This document shows positions 48,556 through 61,282 of a stretch of 64,000 nucleotides of DNA, piece by piece (the stretch's first letter is position 1; every line of letters starts with the position of its first letter). The position numbers were made by a program, and so were the translations under genes. Under the pieces are notes generated by a model. It saw only the letters and a program-made list of their open reading frames with translations, ran no database searches and was not told the DNA's origin. Source of the stretch: Micropterix aruncella (lineage: Eukaryota > Arthropoda > Insecta > Lepidoptera > Micropterigidae); the NCBI GenBank assembly GCA_944548615.1, contig OX155951.1:22788606-22852605 (forward strand), in the 5' to 3' direction.

Positions 48556-51493
48556 TTAATTTTGCCTATTGAGACCGGAACCTTTGCAAGCGCCTAAAAT
48601 ATAAATATAAGCCAATTCCCAAGATTTGACGTCCCTTTCTTTTGCATTATCCCCAAGGCATTTTATTATTTTAACTTTAAAACATTGATCAAAAGATAAA
48701 TTATGCGCCCTGGCATGCAAAGATATTGGGAGTTGGCTTTCATTTCCTACACTAGCCCTATGATTATTTAGTCTAATATTAAGTGGTGTTGTTGTTTCAC
48801 CGATATAAAAGGCATCACAAGTCCTGCACAGAAGTTGATATACTATATTTTTTGAAATACAACTGCAATGAAAGGGAACCCTGTAACTATTAGTAGTATT
48901 TGGACTGGTAAAAAAAGGACTTAGATCTAACAGAGGACAAGTTTTACAACGTGGACGACCACAAGGTTGAAGCCCAAAAGTATTATTACCAATAGAGAAA
49001 TTTTGATTATTTTTTGTTTTGTTTAATATTGATCTAATATTAGGTGGTCTGCGGAAAGATAAAATTGGCGGTGAATCTAAGAGATCCTTAGTGGATGCAT
49101 CATTAGAAATGATGGGGAATAAATCAAATAATATATCTCGCAGTTTCTCAGCACCAGGAAAATAAGTGGTGCTAAGAAAGATTTTATTATTATTATTATT
49201 TTTATTTGTATTTGAAGAAATTTTAGGTTTTGGTATATATTTTACTTCAGAGTTTAGAATATGTTTATCCAATAGAGGAGCAGGGTATTTTCTTTCAAGA
49301 AGAGATTGCTTTAGATTATTGAGATATTTATCTAAATTTTCTTTGTTGTTAACTAAACGGTGTCCGCGAATGGACATTGAATAGGGAATGGATCTCTTGG
49401 TGTGAAATGGATGACAGCTATCAAAGTGTAAATACTGTTCCTTATTTGTAGGTTTTATATGAATCGCGGTTTTAATTTTACCTTCGGAAATTGTTAAATC
49501 AACATCTAAGAAAGTAATTTGTGATTTAGAAATGGTATGAGTGAAATTCAAAGGGCCAAAATTATTTAGGTCGTCAAGAAAGGTTGTTAGAGTAGTTTGT
49601 CCGTGTGGCCAAATCATTACTATGTCGTCAATAAATCTATACCATAATATGGGTTTTAAATTTTGCGTTTGAAGAAAATTTTGCTCGAATAATCCCATGA
49701 AAAGGTTGGCATACGAAGGTGCCATTCGCGTGCCCATAGCAGTCCCTTTAATTTGAAGATAAAATTCATCTTCAAAGGAGAAAGCATTACACGTTAAGAC
49801 AAACTCGGCTAATTTGCAAAGAAAATCCGTAGAAGGTATTTGAGGATGAGGTCTCTCATCAAGAAAATAAGAAATGGCTTCCAATCCTAAATTATGAGGA
49901 ATATTGGTATACAGGGATATGGCGTCAATAGTAACAAATAATAGGTCGTCTGACTTTGGAATTACAGTATTCTTTAAAATATCAATAAAATGATAGCTGT
50001 CTTTGATATGAGAATTTAGATTTTTCACAAAAGGTTGTAAAAAATAATCTACAAAAAGCCGAAATTCTTTCTGTCGGAGAGTTAAAGCTTGCGACTATTG
50101 GTCGTCCAGGATTATTAGGCTTGTGAATTTTAGGTAATAGGTAAAAATTTGGAGTTCTGATAGGATCAGGAATTAAACTTTTAACATCTTCGTCTGATAA
50201 TTTTTCATTTGATTTATTTTGTTCAATATATTTTTTTATTTTCACTGCAAAATTTTTGTTTGGATCTCTAGATAGTTTTTTATAGAAAGTTTCATCTCTA
50301 AGTTGTCTCAAGCCTTCAGTAACATAGTCAGTTTTGTTAAGTATGACAGTAGTGGAACCTTTATCAGCCGGCAAAATGACGATGCTGGTATCCTTGCTAA
50401 GACTCTCAAGAGCTGCACGTTCATCTACTGACAAGTTTGATGTTGGCTTGAGGCTATTTAGAAAAGATGGCTGTGTTACTTTGTTTAATAAAATAGTAAT
50501 AAAATTTTCTACCGGATGATTTTTTGGTAATGGAGGGGGTTCTTTATTGGAGTGTGGACGAAATTGAGCTAGTGCATTGTGTAATTTAATATTATTATTG
50601 TTATTCTTTTGATTTGAATGCCAAAATTCGCGCCATCTTAAATTACGACAAAATTTAACAACATCATTACCAAAACTAAAATGGTTCACATTTTGAGTCG
50701 GTGTGAAATTTAGACCTTTAGCTAATACTAAATATTCATTGTGGTTAATTACTTTGGATGACAAGTTTTTAACAGCATTTTTTTCTCTAGGAGATGGACC
50801 TTGTATATTATTAGAATATGATACTGATGGTGTTATACTGTTATTAATTTGGTTTACTAATGTGGCACGTATTGGTACGGAATCTGATACTAATGGAAAT
50901 ATATTGTTAGTAATTTGGTTTACTGATAGGGTGTGCATCGGAGAGGAAAGAGTACCTTGGTGAACTGCTGGGATAACATTTTGAAGTGAATTTGAATTCC
51001 TTGTTTTGTTAACATTGGAATGACTGTAATTTGAAATGGAAACTGGATTCAAAATGTTTCGTGTATTGTTACTTGGGATAATGCAAATTTTCTGAAAGTT
51101 CTTTAGTAAATTAAGGAACTTTTTATCGTGTTTTAATCTAATATTTCGTAAATCTGTTACAGAATTGTTAACTATTTTATGAGCTTCTTGAAATAAGAAA
51201 GGAGAATGTGTTGTTATCATGTTAACATAAAAACACAGTGAGTTTAAATGTTTATCAACTAAAATTTGATATTCATTTCGCAAAACAGACGTAATTTCCA
51301 TTGAATACCTTAAACGGATTGCGGTGAAATCATATTGAATTTCTGTACTAATTGCTGCGAAAGGAAATTTTGGTAATAACCCTTTAGGGCAAATGTTGTT
51401 TTCTAAACATTTAGAAAGAAATTCAACGTGTCCCGTGAATTTAGCTGTCTTAAGTGAATGGTAATTTATTTGGTTTAACCAATGAGTGTACAT
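48556..51493 (-). pseudogene. PLE family B polyprotein: N-terminal region, reverse transcriptase, GIY-YIG endonuclease (one frameshift)
   Basis: Upstream part (51493-~50055): an N-terminal region of unknown function, then VLAKGLNFTPT, SIVILPADKGSTTVILN and FYLLPKIHKPNNPGRPIVAS. Downstream part (~50055-48556): VTIDAISLYTNIPHN (first catalytic Asp), LQIKGTAMGTRMAPSYANLF, the catalytic RFIDDIVMIW (about 49630), FLDVDLTISEG, then Cys pairs (CKTCPLL, HCSCISKN, CRTCDAF) and the GIY-YIG nuclease FYIGETTTPLNIRLNNH to GLNRQN. The two parts are out of frame by one base at a five-base homopolymer (50053-50057); no other lesion was seen over about 980 codons. PLEs copy themselves by target-primed reverse transcription using this nuclease. 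The ATG at 51493 lies only some 35 bp from the inversion junction, so the true start is uncertain. Confidence 0.88.
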
Positions 51494-51528
51494 AATGGAT
51501 GTGATTGCAACATAATTAAAATTAGGTA

Positions 51529-51833
51529 ATAAGTTAGATCTAAGTCCTTTTTTTACCAGTCCAAATACTACTAATAGTTACAGGGTTCCCTTTCATTGCA
51601 GTTGTATTTCAAAAAATATAGTATATCAACTTCTGTGCAGGACTTGTGATGCCTTTTATATTGGTGAAACAACAACACCACTTAATATTAGACTAAATAA
51701 TCATAGGGCTAGTGTAGGAAATGAAAGCCAACTCCCAATATCTTTGCATGCCAGGGCGCATAATTTATCTTTTGATCAATGTTTTAAAGTTAAAATAATA
51801 AAATGCCTTGGGGATAATGCAAAAGAAAGGGAC
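51529..51833 (+). pseudogene. Inverted PLE family B endonuclease fragment, cut by an assembly gap
   Basis: Plus-strand copy of 48890-48610: from TTAGATCTAAGTCC through FHCSCISKNIVYQLL, CRTCDAFYIGETTTPLNIRL and FDQCFKVKIIKCLGDNAKER. It seems nearly identical to the minus-strand copy and stops at the run of Ns. Confidence 0.8.
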
Positions 51834-52033
51834 NNNNNNNNNNNNNNNNNNNNNNNNNNNNNNNNNNNNNNNNNNNNNNNNNNNNNNNNNNNNNNNNNNN
51901 NNNNNNNNNNNNNNNNNNNNNNNNNNNNNNNNNNNNNNNNNNNNNNNNNNNNNNNNNNNNNNNNNNNNNNNNNNNNNNNNNNNNNNNNNNNNNNNNNNNN
52001 NNNNNNNNNNNNNNNNNNNNNNNNNNNNNNNNN
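51834..52033. other. Assembly gap, 200 N
   Basis: A round number of Ns, so the true gap length is unknown. It lies between a PLE fragment and a TA tract. Confidence 0.99.

Positions 52034-53633
<1,600 letters not shown>

Positions 53634-53717
<84 letters not shown>
53634..53717. repeat. (TA)n tract 6
   Basis: About 84 bp of TA at the outer end of the right palindrome arm. Confidence 0.95.
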
Positions 53718-53719
<2 letters not shown>

Positions 53720-53753
53720 CTGTATAGTTCATAAGCGCGGAAAATTTAACCAC
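53718..53753. repeat. 36-bp sequence shared, inverted, with 62191-62226
   Basis: Begins GACTGTATAGTTCATAAGCG and continues into AATTTAACCAC. An exact inverse match occurs 8.4 kb downstream. It may be the end of an unrecognised element. Confidence 0.7.
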
Positions 53754-54505
53754 GTTTAATGACCATGATATAGATCACAAATTTATTATAATTTTTGAAT
53801 TTTGAAATTTGATCAAAATTATCTAAAATTATATAAAATTAATCATCGTTGTATGTATCCATACCTTTATCAATATGAATGAATTCATTCATACCGGTAG
53901 GCTATTCACGCGGTTTTGCCAGTAAGTAATATGTAAAGCATGTTCACTAGGTTTGTTTTATATTTTAAATTTTAAAATATTTTTTATTATGGTTTTTTTA
54001 ATGGTATTTATGGTTTTATTGTTTTAATATGTCGCTTATTTATTGAGTTCGCCAAAAGATTATTTCAGTATCGAAATCAGCGTGGTGAATACATCCGGTT
54101 TTCGGTGAGTTTCCTAATAAGAAAAAAACGCTTTTCCATGCCAACCCAAGAGGTAAACGTTAAGAGCTCGCATTTTTTAAAGAGGTATCCCCTTAATCAT
54201 AACAAAAAAAGATGGCATTGCTATGATTACATAATCAAAGCAAAGTCATTCTTTTGACGTTATAATCAAAGGCCTTGTCCTCCATATAATACATACAAAA
54301 TTAATAAAATTAAATCAGTAAAATATTTTTTAATACCTAATAATTAATAAAATAATTAATAAATAAATAAAATAAAATTAAAAATAATGAAATAAAATAT
54401 TAAAAAATAAATCAGTTTTAAACTAAATACAAAAATAGATAAATATTTTTAAAATATCTTATAAATCTCTCAAGATCTAGAGAAAGAGGAAGATGAGATG
54501 GTGTA
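53754..54505. other. No gene seen
   Basis: Very AT-rich. It could contain one end of the transposon carrying the IS630-like gene, but no inverted terminal repeat was found. Confidence 0.35.
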
Positions 54506-54509
54506 AAAT

Positions 54510-55613
54510 TCATTGTCGTCTTATAATATGACTATTTATCACCTGTTCGCCACGGATTTCTATGCATTTAGTGCAACGACGCAAAGTCGAGTTATGAATG
54601 CGATCAAACATTTCTGGTGTCTCTCTTAATTTCTGGAAGCAATCGCGAATCCTATCACGCATTTCTTCTGCAGTATTACACACAGTTTTGTAGACGACAT
54701 TTTTAACGTGTCCCCACAAAAAAAAATCTAAAGGAGTTAGATCGGGAGACCTTGGAGGCCACTGCCATGGTCCTAATCTACCTATCCATCGATTGCCGAA
54801 TAGTTCAGTCAATCTTATGCGTGCTTCTGCTGTCGAATGGGCTGGAGCTCCATCAAGCTGGTACCATGTTCGGTTTAAGGTGGCAATGGACAAATCATCT
54901 AAATAATCGGCAACCACGCCGTTTAATAGTTCAAGGAACTTTCGGCTATTGAGGGTACCATCAATAAAAAATGGGCCAATTAATGTATTTCCATGCAAAG
55001 CTGCCCAAACATTTATAGACCAACGATATTGATATGCCCTTTCACGTTGGACAAATGGATTACCTTGCGACCAATAACGGTCGTTGTGGCGATTCCACAT
55101 TCCGTTTCTGGTAAAGGTACTTTCATCTGTCCAAATTATATTTTTAATAAAATTTTCATTAATAGCGCATTCTTCAAGAAAACGCTGACAAAAGGCAACC
55201 CGCGCTAAGAAGTCCCGAGGAAGAAGACTCTGTACTGGTCTATATTTATAAGGGTGCATTTTATTGGTTTTCAAAACCTTCTGCACGAACGAATGCGGCA
55301 CATTGAAATGTCTCGCGACTTGTCGAATGCTTAAAGTAGGATTTCTTCTGACGTATAACAATATCCTTTCTTCGACGCGAATTCCGTGGACTTCAGGAAA
55401 ATTATTAGCCTCTCTAGTATATGGAACAATTGGCTTGTTTTCTCTGATTCGCTGAAAAGCAGAGTAGATAACTACGCCATTTCTAGGATGTCGACGAAAT
55501 GGATATTTTTGACGATAAAGACGTAAAGCTTGTTCCGCGTTGCCATTGCATAGGCCATATACAAAAACCATATCCGCGTATTCTATACAAGTAAACACAG
55601 CTGGTCTTGGCAT
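54510..55613 (-). CDS. IS630/Tc1/mariner-like transposase, intact, 367 aa
   Basis: The start MPRPAVFTCIEYADMVFVYG (ATG at 55613) is preferred over an upstream one because the extra residues translate a GA microsatellite. The N-terminus with GNAEQALRLYRQKYPFRRHP is a helix-turn-helix domain common in arthropod transposases of this kind, followed by a second HTH (LSIRQVARHFNVPHSFVQKV). The DDE_3-type core has IIWTDESTFTRNG (Asp about 163), YQLDGAPAHS (Asp about 254) and PPRSPDLTPLDFFLWGHVKN (third Asp about 296), 41 residues after the second. It would cut and paste its own element. No stop or frameshift in 368 codons. Flanking inverted repeats were not identified, so the element boundaries are unknown. 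Confidence 0.9.
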   Translation of the reverse strand: MPRPAVFTCIEYADMVFVYGLCNGNAEQALRLYRQKYPFRRHPRNGVVIYSAFQRIRENKPIVPYTREANNFPEVHGIRVEERILLYVRRNPTLSIRQVARHFNVPHSFVQKVLKTNKMHPYKYRPVQSLLPRDFLARVAFCQRFLEECAINENFIKNIIWTDESTFTRNGMWNRHNDRYWSQGNPFVQRERAYQYRWSINVWAALHGNTLIGPFFIDGTLNSRKFLELLNGVVADYLDDLSIATLNRTWYQLDGAPAHSTAEARIRLTELFGNRWIGRLGPWQWPPRSPDLTPLDFFLWGHVKNVVYKTVCNTAEEMRDRIRDCFQKLRETPEMFDRIHNSTLRRCTKCIEIRGEQVINSHIIRRQ

Positions 55614-55635
55614 TCTTGTAATAATTGAACGATAG

Positions 55636-55678
55636 AGAGAGACAGAGACAGAAAAAGAGAGAGAGAGAGAGAGAAATA
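55636..55678. repeat. (GA)n microsatellite
   Basis: GA/CA-rich run just upstream of the transposase start on its strand. Confidence 0.9.
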
Positions 55679-55984
55679 ATAGATAAAAACAAACAAACAA
55701 TAATAGATAATAGATAAACGAACCTTTAAAATGTACAGTAATTTTGAAAACACAGATAACTCACAATTTATCAATAAAATACACAAGTACTGTTTCATTG
55801 AAATTATACGAGACGCCGACACAGACCTGGCATCACTGAATAAAGACTGGCCATTTTGGTTTTGTAAACAAGTCATCGTGACTCGCATGCTGTCTCGTGT
55901 GTTTACTCCTGTGGTCTCGTTCCTGCTTTTGCAGGGCTGTCACTTTGTAAACCACCATATTTTTAGCTGCGTAAATCATCTCGG

Positions 55985-56470
55985 ACTATACTGGATGAAA
56001 AGATGCCATGGAATGAGCATGTCAAGTCAAAACTGTCATCAGCCTGCTATACTCTATTACGCATCATGAGTTGTATGGTAGTTGAACCTCACCCGCGCTA
56101 TGTTATTCTTCTATGGAATACTGCAGCGCACATCAACGGTGTACTCACTCTCCAAAAAAAGACATACGTGCGATAGTAGGTTTTGGTCCACGGCATTCAT
56201 GTCGTGAAGACTTCCTAAAGCTAGGGATATTGACTTTATATGCGATTTTTGCTCAAGAAACTCTTTGCAAATTCTTTTGCATTAAGAGCTCGGCAACATC
56301 TCACGAGGAAGTACATCGGCATGTCACCAGGAAGAAATCCCATTACCTTTAACCGATTATACCACGTACGGCCAAGTTTCAGGCGACTAGCCTTAAACTA
56401 TTTAACAAATTGCCCAAACAAACGACCCCTTGAGCGTTGACGTTTGAATTGTAGTGTCTCTTAGAGAACG
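55985..56470 (+). pseudogene. LINE reverse transcriptase C-terminal scrap
   Basis: LDEKMPWNEHVKSKLSSACY then TLLRIMSCMVVEPHPRYVIL and INGVLTLQKKTYVR match the region after the RT catalytic motif in jockey/CR1-like LINEs ('LD..L.W..H...L..KLSSA.Y.LR'). A shifted frame near the end reads LFANSFALRARQHLTRKYIG and LNYLTNCPNK. Several frameshifts; dead. Confidence 0.65.
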
Positions 56471-56855
56471 TGAAGAAGAAGAAGAATACATCACAATAAA
56501 ATGATAGCGTTTCAGAAAAACGACGATTACTCCGATACTGCCATACGAATCGTATAAAGAAGGCCTTTTTTATGTTCCTATGGAAATTTACTATTAGATA
56601 ATTGTAACGTCGTTTTGTAAAGCAATACGCATTATTCAGAATTATCTGTCAAATTTGCGGTACAGAAATTTAACTGCCTTGTCCAACATTTCTTTGCTTT
56701 TTCAGGAAATACAAGTAGATACCTCTATATTCAATTGTTTAATATAACTATAGGTAGGTAACCTTAAATTCACGTCTGTAAAATTACGTAAATTCACGAA
56801 ATGCGCAAAATTTCGTGTACCTACCTGTAAACATTTTATGTCGTAAAACAATTAG
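56471..56855. other. No gene seen
   Basis: No recognisable coding or repeat sequence. Confidence 0.3.
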
Positions 56856-56861
56856 ATAATT

Positions 56862-56936
56862 CACGCGGTAAATTCGTTTTAAACCTTTTTATAATGTCAA
56901 TCAACCGGGATAGTCTTCGATTTCATAATAAGATAA
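56862..56936 (+). repeat. Single-arm copy of the palindromic unit's 3' end
   Basis: TCACGCGGTAAATTCGTTTT then ATAATGTCAATCAACCGGGA and TAGTCTTCGATTTCAT match the right end of the 206-bp unit. AGATAAT flanks both sides and may be a target duplication, so this may be a 5'-truncated insertion. Confidence 0.6.
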
Positions 56937-57191
56937 TAATGAAAAAATATTAAAATAGCACATTACAAAAAATAGCATAGCCCTGAATGCGCGCGGGGCT
57001 GAGGGGAGAGGATGGCGGCCCGCAAGAAGCAGGTAAAAATAATTTTCCATTGTAATCTATTTATAAACATGCGACTCGCAACACTCGCACAGAAGTAGTT
57101 GACCTTCAGCGCTCGTGGCTCCTGACTAGAGATGTGTCAATCCTGATTGATCGAGTATTTTTGATCGATCGATCGAGTCACAGTGCGAGTC

Positions 57192-58256
57192 AATTTATTT
57201 ATTTATTTTATTTATTTATATAAGTAATGCAAATATTAAAAATAACAGTAAACAATTTCAGCATAGGAATTATGCATAGAAATACTTTCAAAATTGAATC
57301 AAAAGCAGAAAAAAGAATACATTGCATAGTCTAGTGGCAACGTCACCTAACTAGGCCGGGACCTGTTCTAAGGTAAACATTTATTTTTGAATGTGCTTGC
57401 ACAAATACCGTGTTTATAAGAATGGCATATACATATTCCATGTATGCATAAAGTAATGGAATTGCAAAACAATATTAAAAATGACTAAATACTTAAACTA
57501 AATAATTAAATTAAAGTTAGAAGTGGAAAATTAAAATGACAGCAAATAAATTCAAATCAGAAAAAAACAAAACAATTTAAAATAGTAAAAATTAGAATAA
57601 GAATTTAAACAAAATAGTCCTGCATTTTACTTATAACTAAGATAAAATATGAAATCGAAGACTATCGCGGTTGTTTGACATTATAAATAGGATAGAAAAC
57701 GAATTTACCGCGTGAAATTTGTAGGACCCGACGTTTCGGTGACGTTGCAGCCGCCGTTGTCTAGGGCAGTCTACCCTAGACAACGGCGGCTGCAACGTCA
57801 CCGAAACGTCGGGTCCTACAAATTTCACGCGGTAAATTCGTTTTCTATCCTATTTATAAGATAAAATAGTGTTAAAACTAAAACAAATTATCTCTTAATA
57901 TACGTTAAAACATAATAACAATAATAATAATGATAATAAATAAATTAATAATAATATTATAATAATACAATATGTATAAGATTCAAAATATTCAAATGTC
58001 CGGGTTAGATTATAATGTCCAGTATTTTAAAAATTCTTTTTCTTCCCTCTTTTACAAGCCAGTTTCTTAGCAGCCTTTTAAAGTAGGTCTTATTTTGTGC
58101 TGATTTTATGTCGCCAGGAAGAGCATTGAAAAACCTTGGGGCAATAAATGTATAGGTTCGCTGACCAAAAGTAAATTAACCTTCTGGGTACTATCATATT
58201 ATTATCTTCGGAAAACCTCCTTGATAGGGTATTTTGAGAAAAATACCCTATCAACG
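57192..58256 (-). mobile_element. LINE 3' fragment nested in the hAT element
   Basis: Minus strand: an ORF end reading RRFSEDNNMIVPRR, then FIAPRFFNALPGDIKSAQNK and TYFKRLLRNWLVKEGRKRIF, then a 3' UTR with a hairpin-like ACCTTAGAAC...TAGTTAGGTGAC segment (about 57345-57375) and a TAAA-rich tail at 57192-57222. It shares C-terminus and 3' UTR motifs with the LINEs at 5.7 and 63.2 kb. The 206-bp palindromic unit is inserted at 57650. A perfect 15-bp inverted repeat (58221-58235 and 58240-58254) sits at the 5' break. Confidence 0.75.
57650..57856 (-). mobile_element. 206-bp palindromic retroelement-like unit, copy 2
   Basis: 207 bp, near-perfect palindrome, reversed relative to the 14.3-kb copy. 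Flanked by the 12-bp direct repeat TAAGATAAAATA (57638-57649 and 57857-57868). The single-arm end TGAAATCGAAGACTATCGCG is on the left here. The truncated arm ends at the same place (CTATCCTATTTA) as in copy 1, so the unit has fixed ends. Confidence 0.8.
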
Positions 58257-58821
58257 TTTATTTTCCATATTGATAATTAGCAACATTTGTAAACTTTTCA
58301 ATATAACGGAATTATGATAGCCGACATTCTAATTCTTATTTAATTTAGTATACATCTATTTATGTTTAAAAAATACGAAGGCATATTGCCGGATTGACAA
58401 TAAAATTATTATACGTTGATTATTCTACATAGAATTTGCATTTCTATTTTAATATACATAGAATTTGCATTTCTATATAATATTATTCTCTCTTACTATT
58501 TAATGACATTAGTATATTTTGATTATTTGTAAGTAGGTAATATTACAGCCATGACAACTATCATGATAGTTACGTTTTTAATAATTAAATTTTAAGCATT
58601 TAATTTTGTGACGCATCCAAGTGTAGGAATGCCTATCTACTGGAGTAGTTGATTGTATTGTATTATATTATACACAACTAGGGAGGTACCTACTTAAGTT
58701 TAGTGTATGTGTTTTTATCTTAAATCGTTTTGATACAATGTAACGCCGTGGAGTGGTGGCGTAACAGGACCTTTTTGTAACCACATTTGATGCATTCTTT
58801 AAACATAAACCAGACGAAATC

Positions 58822-59139
58822 ATGTCTAATTTAACAAAGAAGAAAAGTTACATATGGAAGCACTTTGATGCTCTCGACGATAAAGTCGCTAAATGCCACA
58901 ACTGTAGCAATAAAATAAGTTATGCTGGCGGCGAACTGGAAATCTAAACAGACACATGAAAACCAAGCATGGATCGATTCCAGTGGAAACTTACAGAGCG
59001 ACCACGAAATCAAACAAGACCACCGAATCAAACTACCGACATGGATTTACTACAGCAAATAATATTTCTAGCACGTTGCCGACTACGATAATTAATACAC
59101 TGTCTCAAGAGACAGTACTGGTACCGCTTCCATCATAAC
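58822..59139 (+). pseudogene. BED zinc-finger N-terminal part of a hAT transposase
   Basis: MSNLTKKKSYIWKHFDALDD then KVAKCHNCSNKISYAGG, a frame change, and NLNRHMKTKHGSIPVETYRA give the C..C...H....H pattern of a BED finger with its aromatic start (YIWKHF). BED fingers bind the ends of hAT elements. The frame closes at 59139 without the hAT catalytic and dimerisation domains. Confidence 0.8.
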
Positions 59140-59315
59140 TACAAGATCAGCGACTCACTCAACAATCCAGCATAACAAATTATTTCTACGTATACGTTGC
59201 GAAGCAGGAAACATATTTAGTCGAACCTAATTCCGAAACGATCAATTATTGATCGATCGAGTCGTCGATTCGATCGCCATGCAACGGGCGATCATGTCAC
59301 AACACTACTTCTGAC

Positions 59316-60305
59316 GGTGTGCGATGTTTACCTATCGATTCATGAGAGAGAAGGAGATGCAAGATTTACGATGCCATAGTCCGGCCGCCCTTTGTAAAAT
59401 ATATTTACAAATAATGATTTTAGTCCTCTTAAAATGAAGCAAACAAATTAAGTAAAAAAACCTGTTATTTAAGTAAAGCCTGTTATTTTACAGATTTTAG
59501 TATGTGATTAAATTAACTCGTAATAGTATAAGTACCAGAAATAAGATTCCAAAATGGCGATTTCTACTCGGAAGATTAGCCTCGCTCAGACAATCTTCTG
59601 GTATTGATCACGACAATGTGCGTTTGATAGTGGAAAAATCCATCTATTAGACTGTTTGAACATTAAAGGCGTAATTATTATGTATTGAAATCTGCCCCGG
59701 GATTCTGAAAAGGCGATACGATACGTCAACGAAATACGACATTGCATTGATACGTCAACGAGACTCGACACAACATCGTCCTCGATCCGATGACTTGACT
59801 GATTCTGTTCTAGAATCGCCAGCTAATCTCGGAACTCGATACTACCCATGTGATTCCCATCCCGATATCGTGTTTTGATTGGCCGGGGTCGGCCGTTTAG
59901 CAGTGAGCGGCGTATACTGAATTCGGACCGGCCTCTGATAGTGCTTAGTGCTTTGAGCTAAGGAAAATTCCGATCGCAAATTCAGCGAATTTCATTCGAT
60001 CTTGGGTGGGAATGGTCGGTAATCATTGCTGAATGGGGATTTTTACTGCCATTTCTCAGCTATCTCCTAGAGCAACGACATGCAGACGACACCTAATGTG
60101 CTGATGTCTGTCCTTACCTTACTTCTGACGGTTGAAGGACTATCAAATCGCTTCCAGAATTGCAAATATTTTCGAGTGACGACAATCTAGTATTGTATCG
60201 TCGCTTCAGAATCCCGGGGATGTCTACCAATAATATTAAAATAATAAAAGCCATGATTTAAAAACCCGTTTGTTACTATATTACTGTTTTATTTTAGATT
60301 TGTTT
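59316..60305. other. No gene seen
   Basis: TACGTCAACGA occurs twice in 59720-59765. Nothing else was recognised. Confidence 0.3.
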
Positions 60306-60309
60306 TTAG

Positions 60310-60830
60310 ATATTTTAGATTTAACCCTTCGAGTAGCGGCATAATTTCATGGCAGACCACGGCAATTTATTGGAATTTCTTGCAATATCGCCGCGCTCGA
60401 CAAAAAGTACTATAACTATGGAACTACTATAGCAATCATAAAAAGAACAACTGCACAATGATTGCATTGAAATTTCGTATATAGAATATTGAAATGTCAT
60501 TCCGTAAAACAATTAGATAATTATGAATATGAGAAAGTCGAAAAAGCGAAAAAAACTTGGCATTTCTAACTTGTACTTGTCTTACGGATAAATACGAAAC
60601 CCTTTTTAGAAATTGTAAATACTATCGTTATCTTTATTAGATTCTCTATTAAAGGTAAAATTTCTTTTTGCTTCTTTACATACAAAAATATTTAGATATT
60701 AGCTCATAAAAACCAATAAAATAATATTAATGCGCGCTTCGGGAGTAAGCCGCCAATATTGGTCGTTACTAGTCAATGGTGTTCTGATGTGCAACCAAAT
60801 TTGGTCGTTACGTAGCCGAAGGGACAAGTC
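60310..60830 (+). repeat. Non-autonomous DNA transposon-like repeat, family N, copy 2
   Basis: Inverse of the copy at 39.9-40.8 kb. Ends CCCTTCGAGTAGCGGC and GTTACGTAGCCGAAGGG are roughly inverted. No coding capacity. Confidence 0.65.
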
Positions 60831-61000
60831 TATATTTTACCATATAGACTTGTTTGAAATTGCTATCTATTGGGCTACTGAACATAAAAAGAAGATTAAA
60901 CAATGTTTGAAACTATGAGTGCCATCTACACGTCGCATTTCATAGTAAAATACTAGCTGCCAAAACGCAGTATGGCATTGAGCAATCTAATACCCTATTA

Positions 61001-61282
61001 TCAGGGGTCGGCCAGTAATTTCAAGTGGGGTCCTAATACCGTTAATTTTTTTTATCGAGGTCCAGAAAAAAAACTCATAATAATTACTAATTTTCTAAAA
61101 TTTGCAATATTTTAAAAAAGGGAACAATTTGCTGGGTTTTTATTTAAGACTTTGCGTATTTCCGACGATAATAATCATTCAATTGCATAGATAGGTAAGT
61201 TATTTAACAATATTTGGCGATTCAAGTTTCAACCTTCCGTGTTCCGGATCCAGACCGGGTCCGCCTGTTGCCGACAGAGGCC
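61001..61282. mobile_element. Probable hAT MITE
   Basis: Starts CAGGGGTCGGCCAG and ends TTGCCGACAGAGGC, imperfect inverted ends of hAT type. The flanks CCTATTAT and CCTATAAT differ at one base and may be the 8-bp target duplication. Confidence 0.55.

Larger units (their letters stand above)
57127..59307 (+). mobile_element. hAT element carrying a nested LINE
   Basis: Ends TAGAGATGTGTCA and, inverted at the right, TAGTGTTGTGACA. Flanked by CTCCTGAC (57119-57126) and CTTCTGAC (59308-59315), an 8-bp target duplication with one mismatch. Both ends carry GATCGATCGAGTC-type subterminal repeats. A BED zinc-finger exon lies at 58822. Most of the transposase is missing and a LINE tail occupies the left half. 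Confidence 0.75.

Noticed and set aside
54510..55700. Longer start for the IS630-like transposase at 55700
   Set aside because: The extra N-terminal residues (Ser/Leu runs) come from the GA microsatellite; the ATG at 55613 fits the family start.
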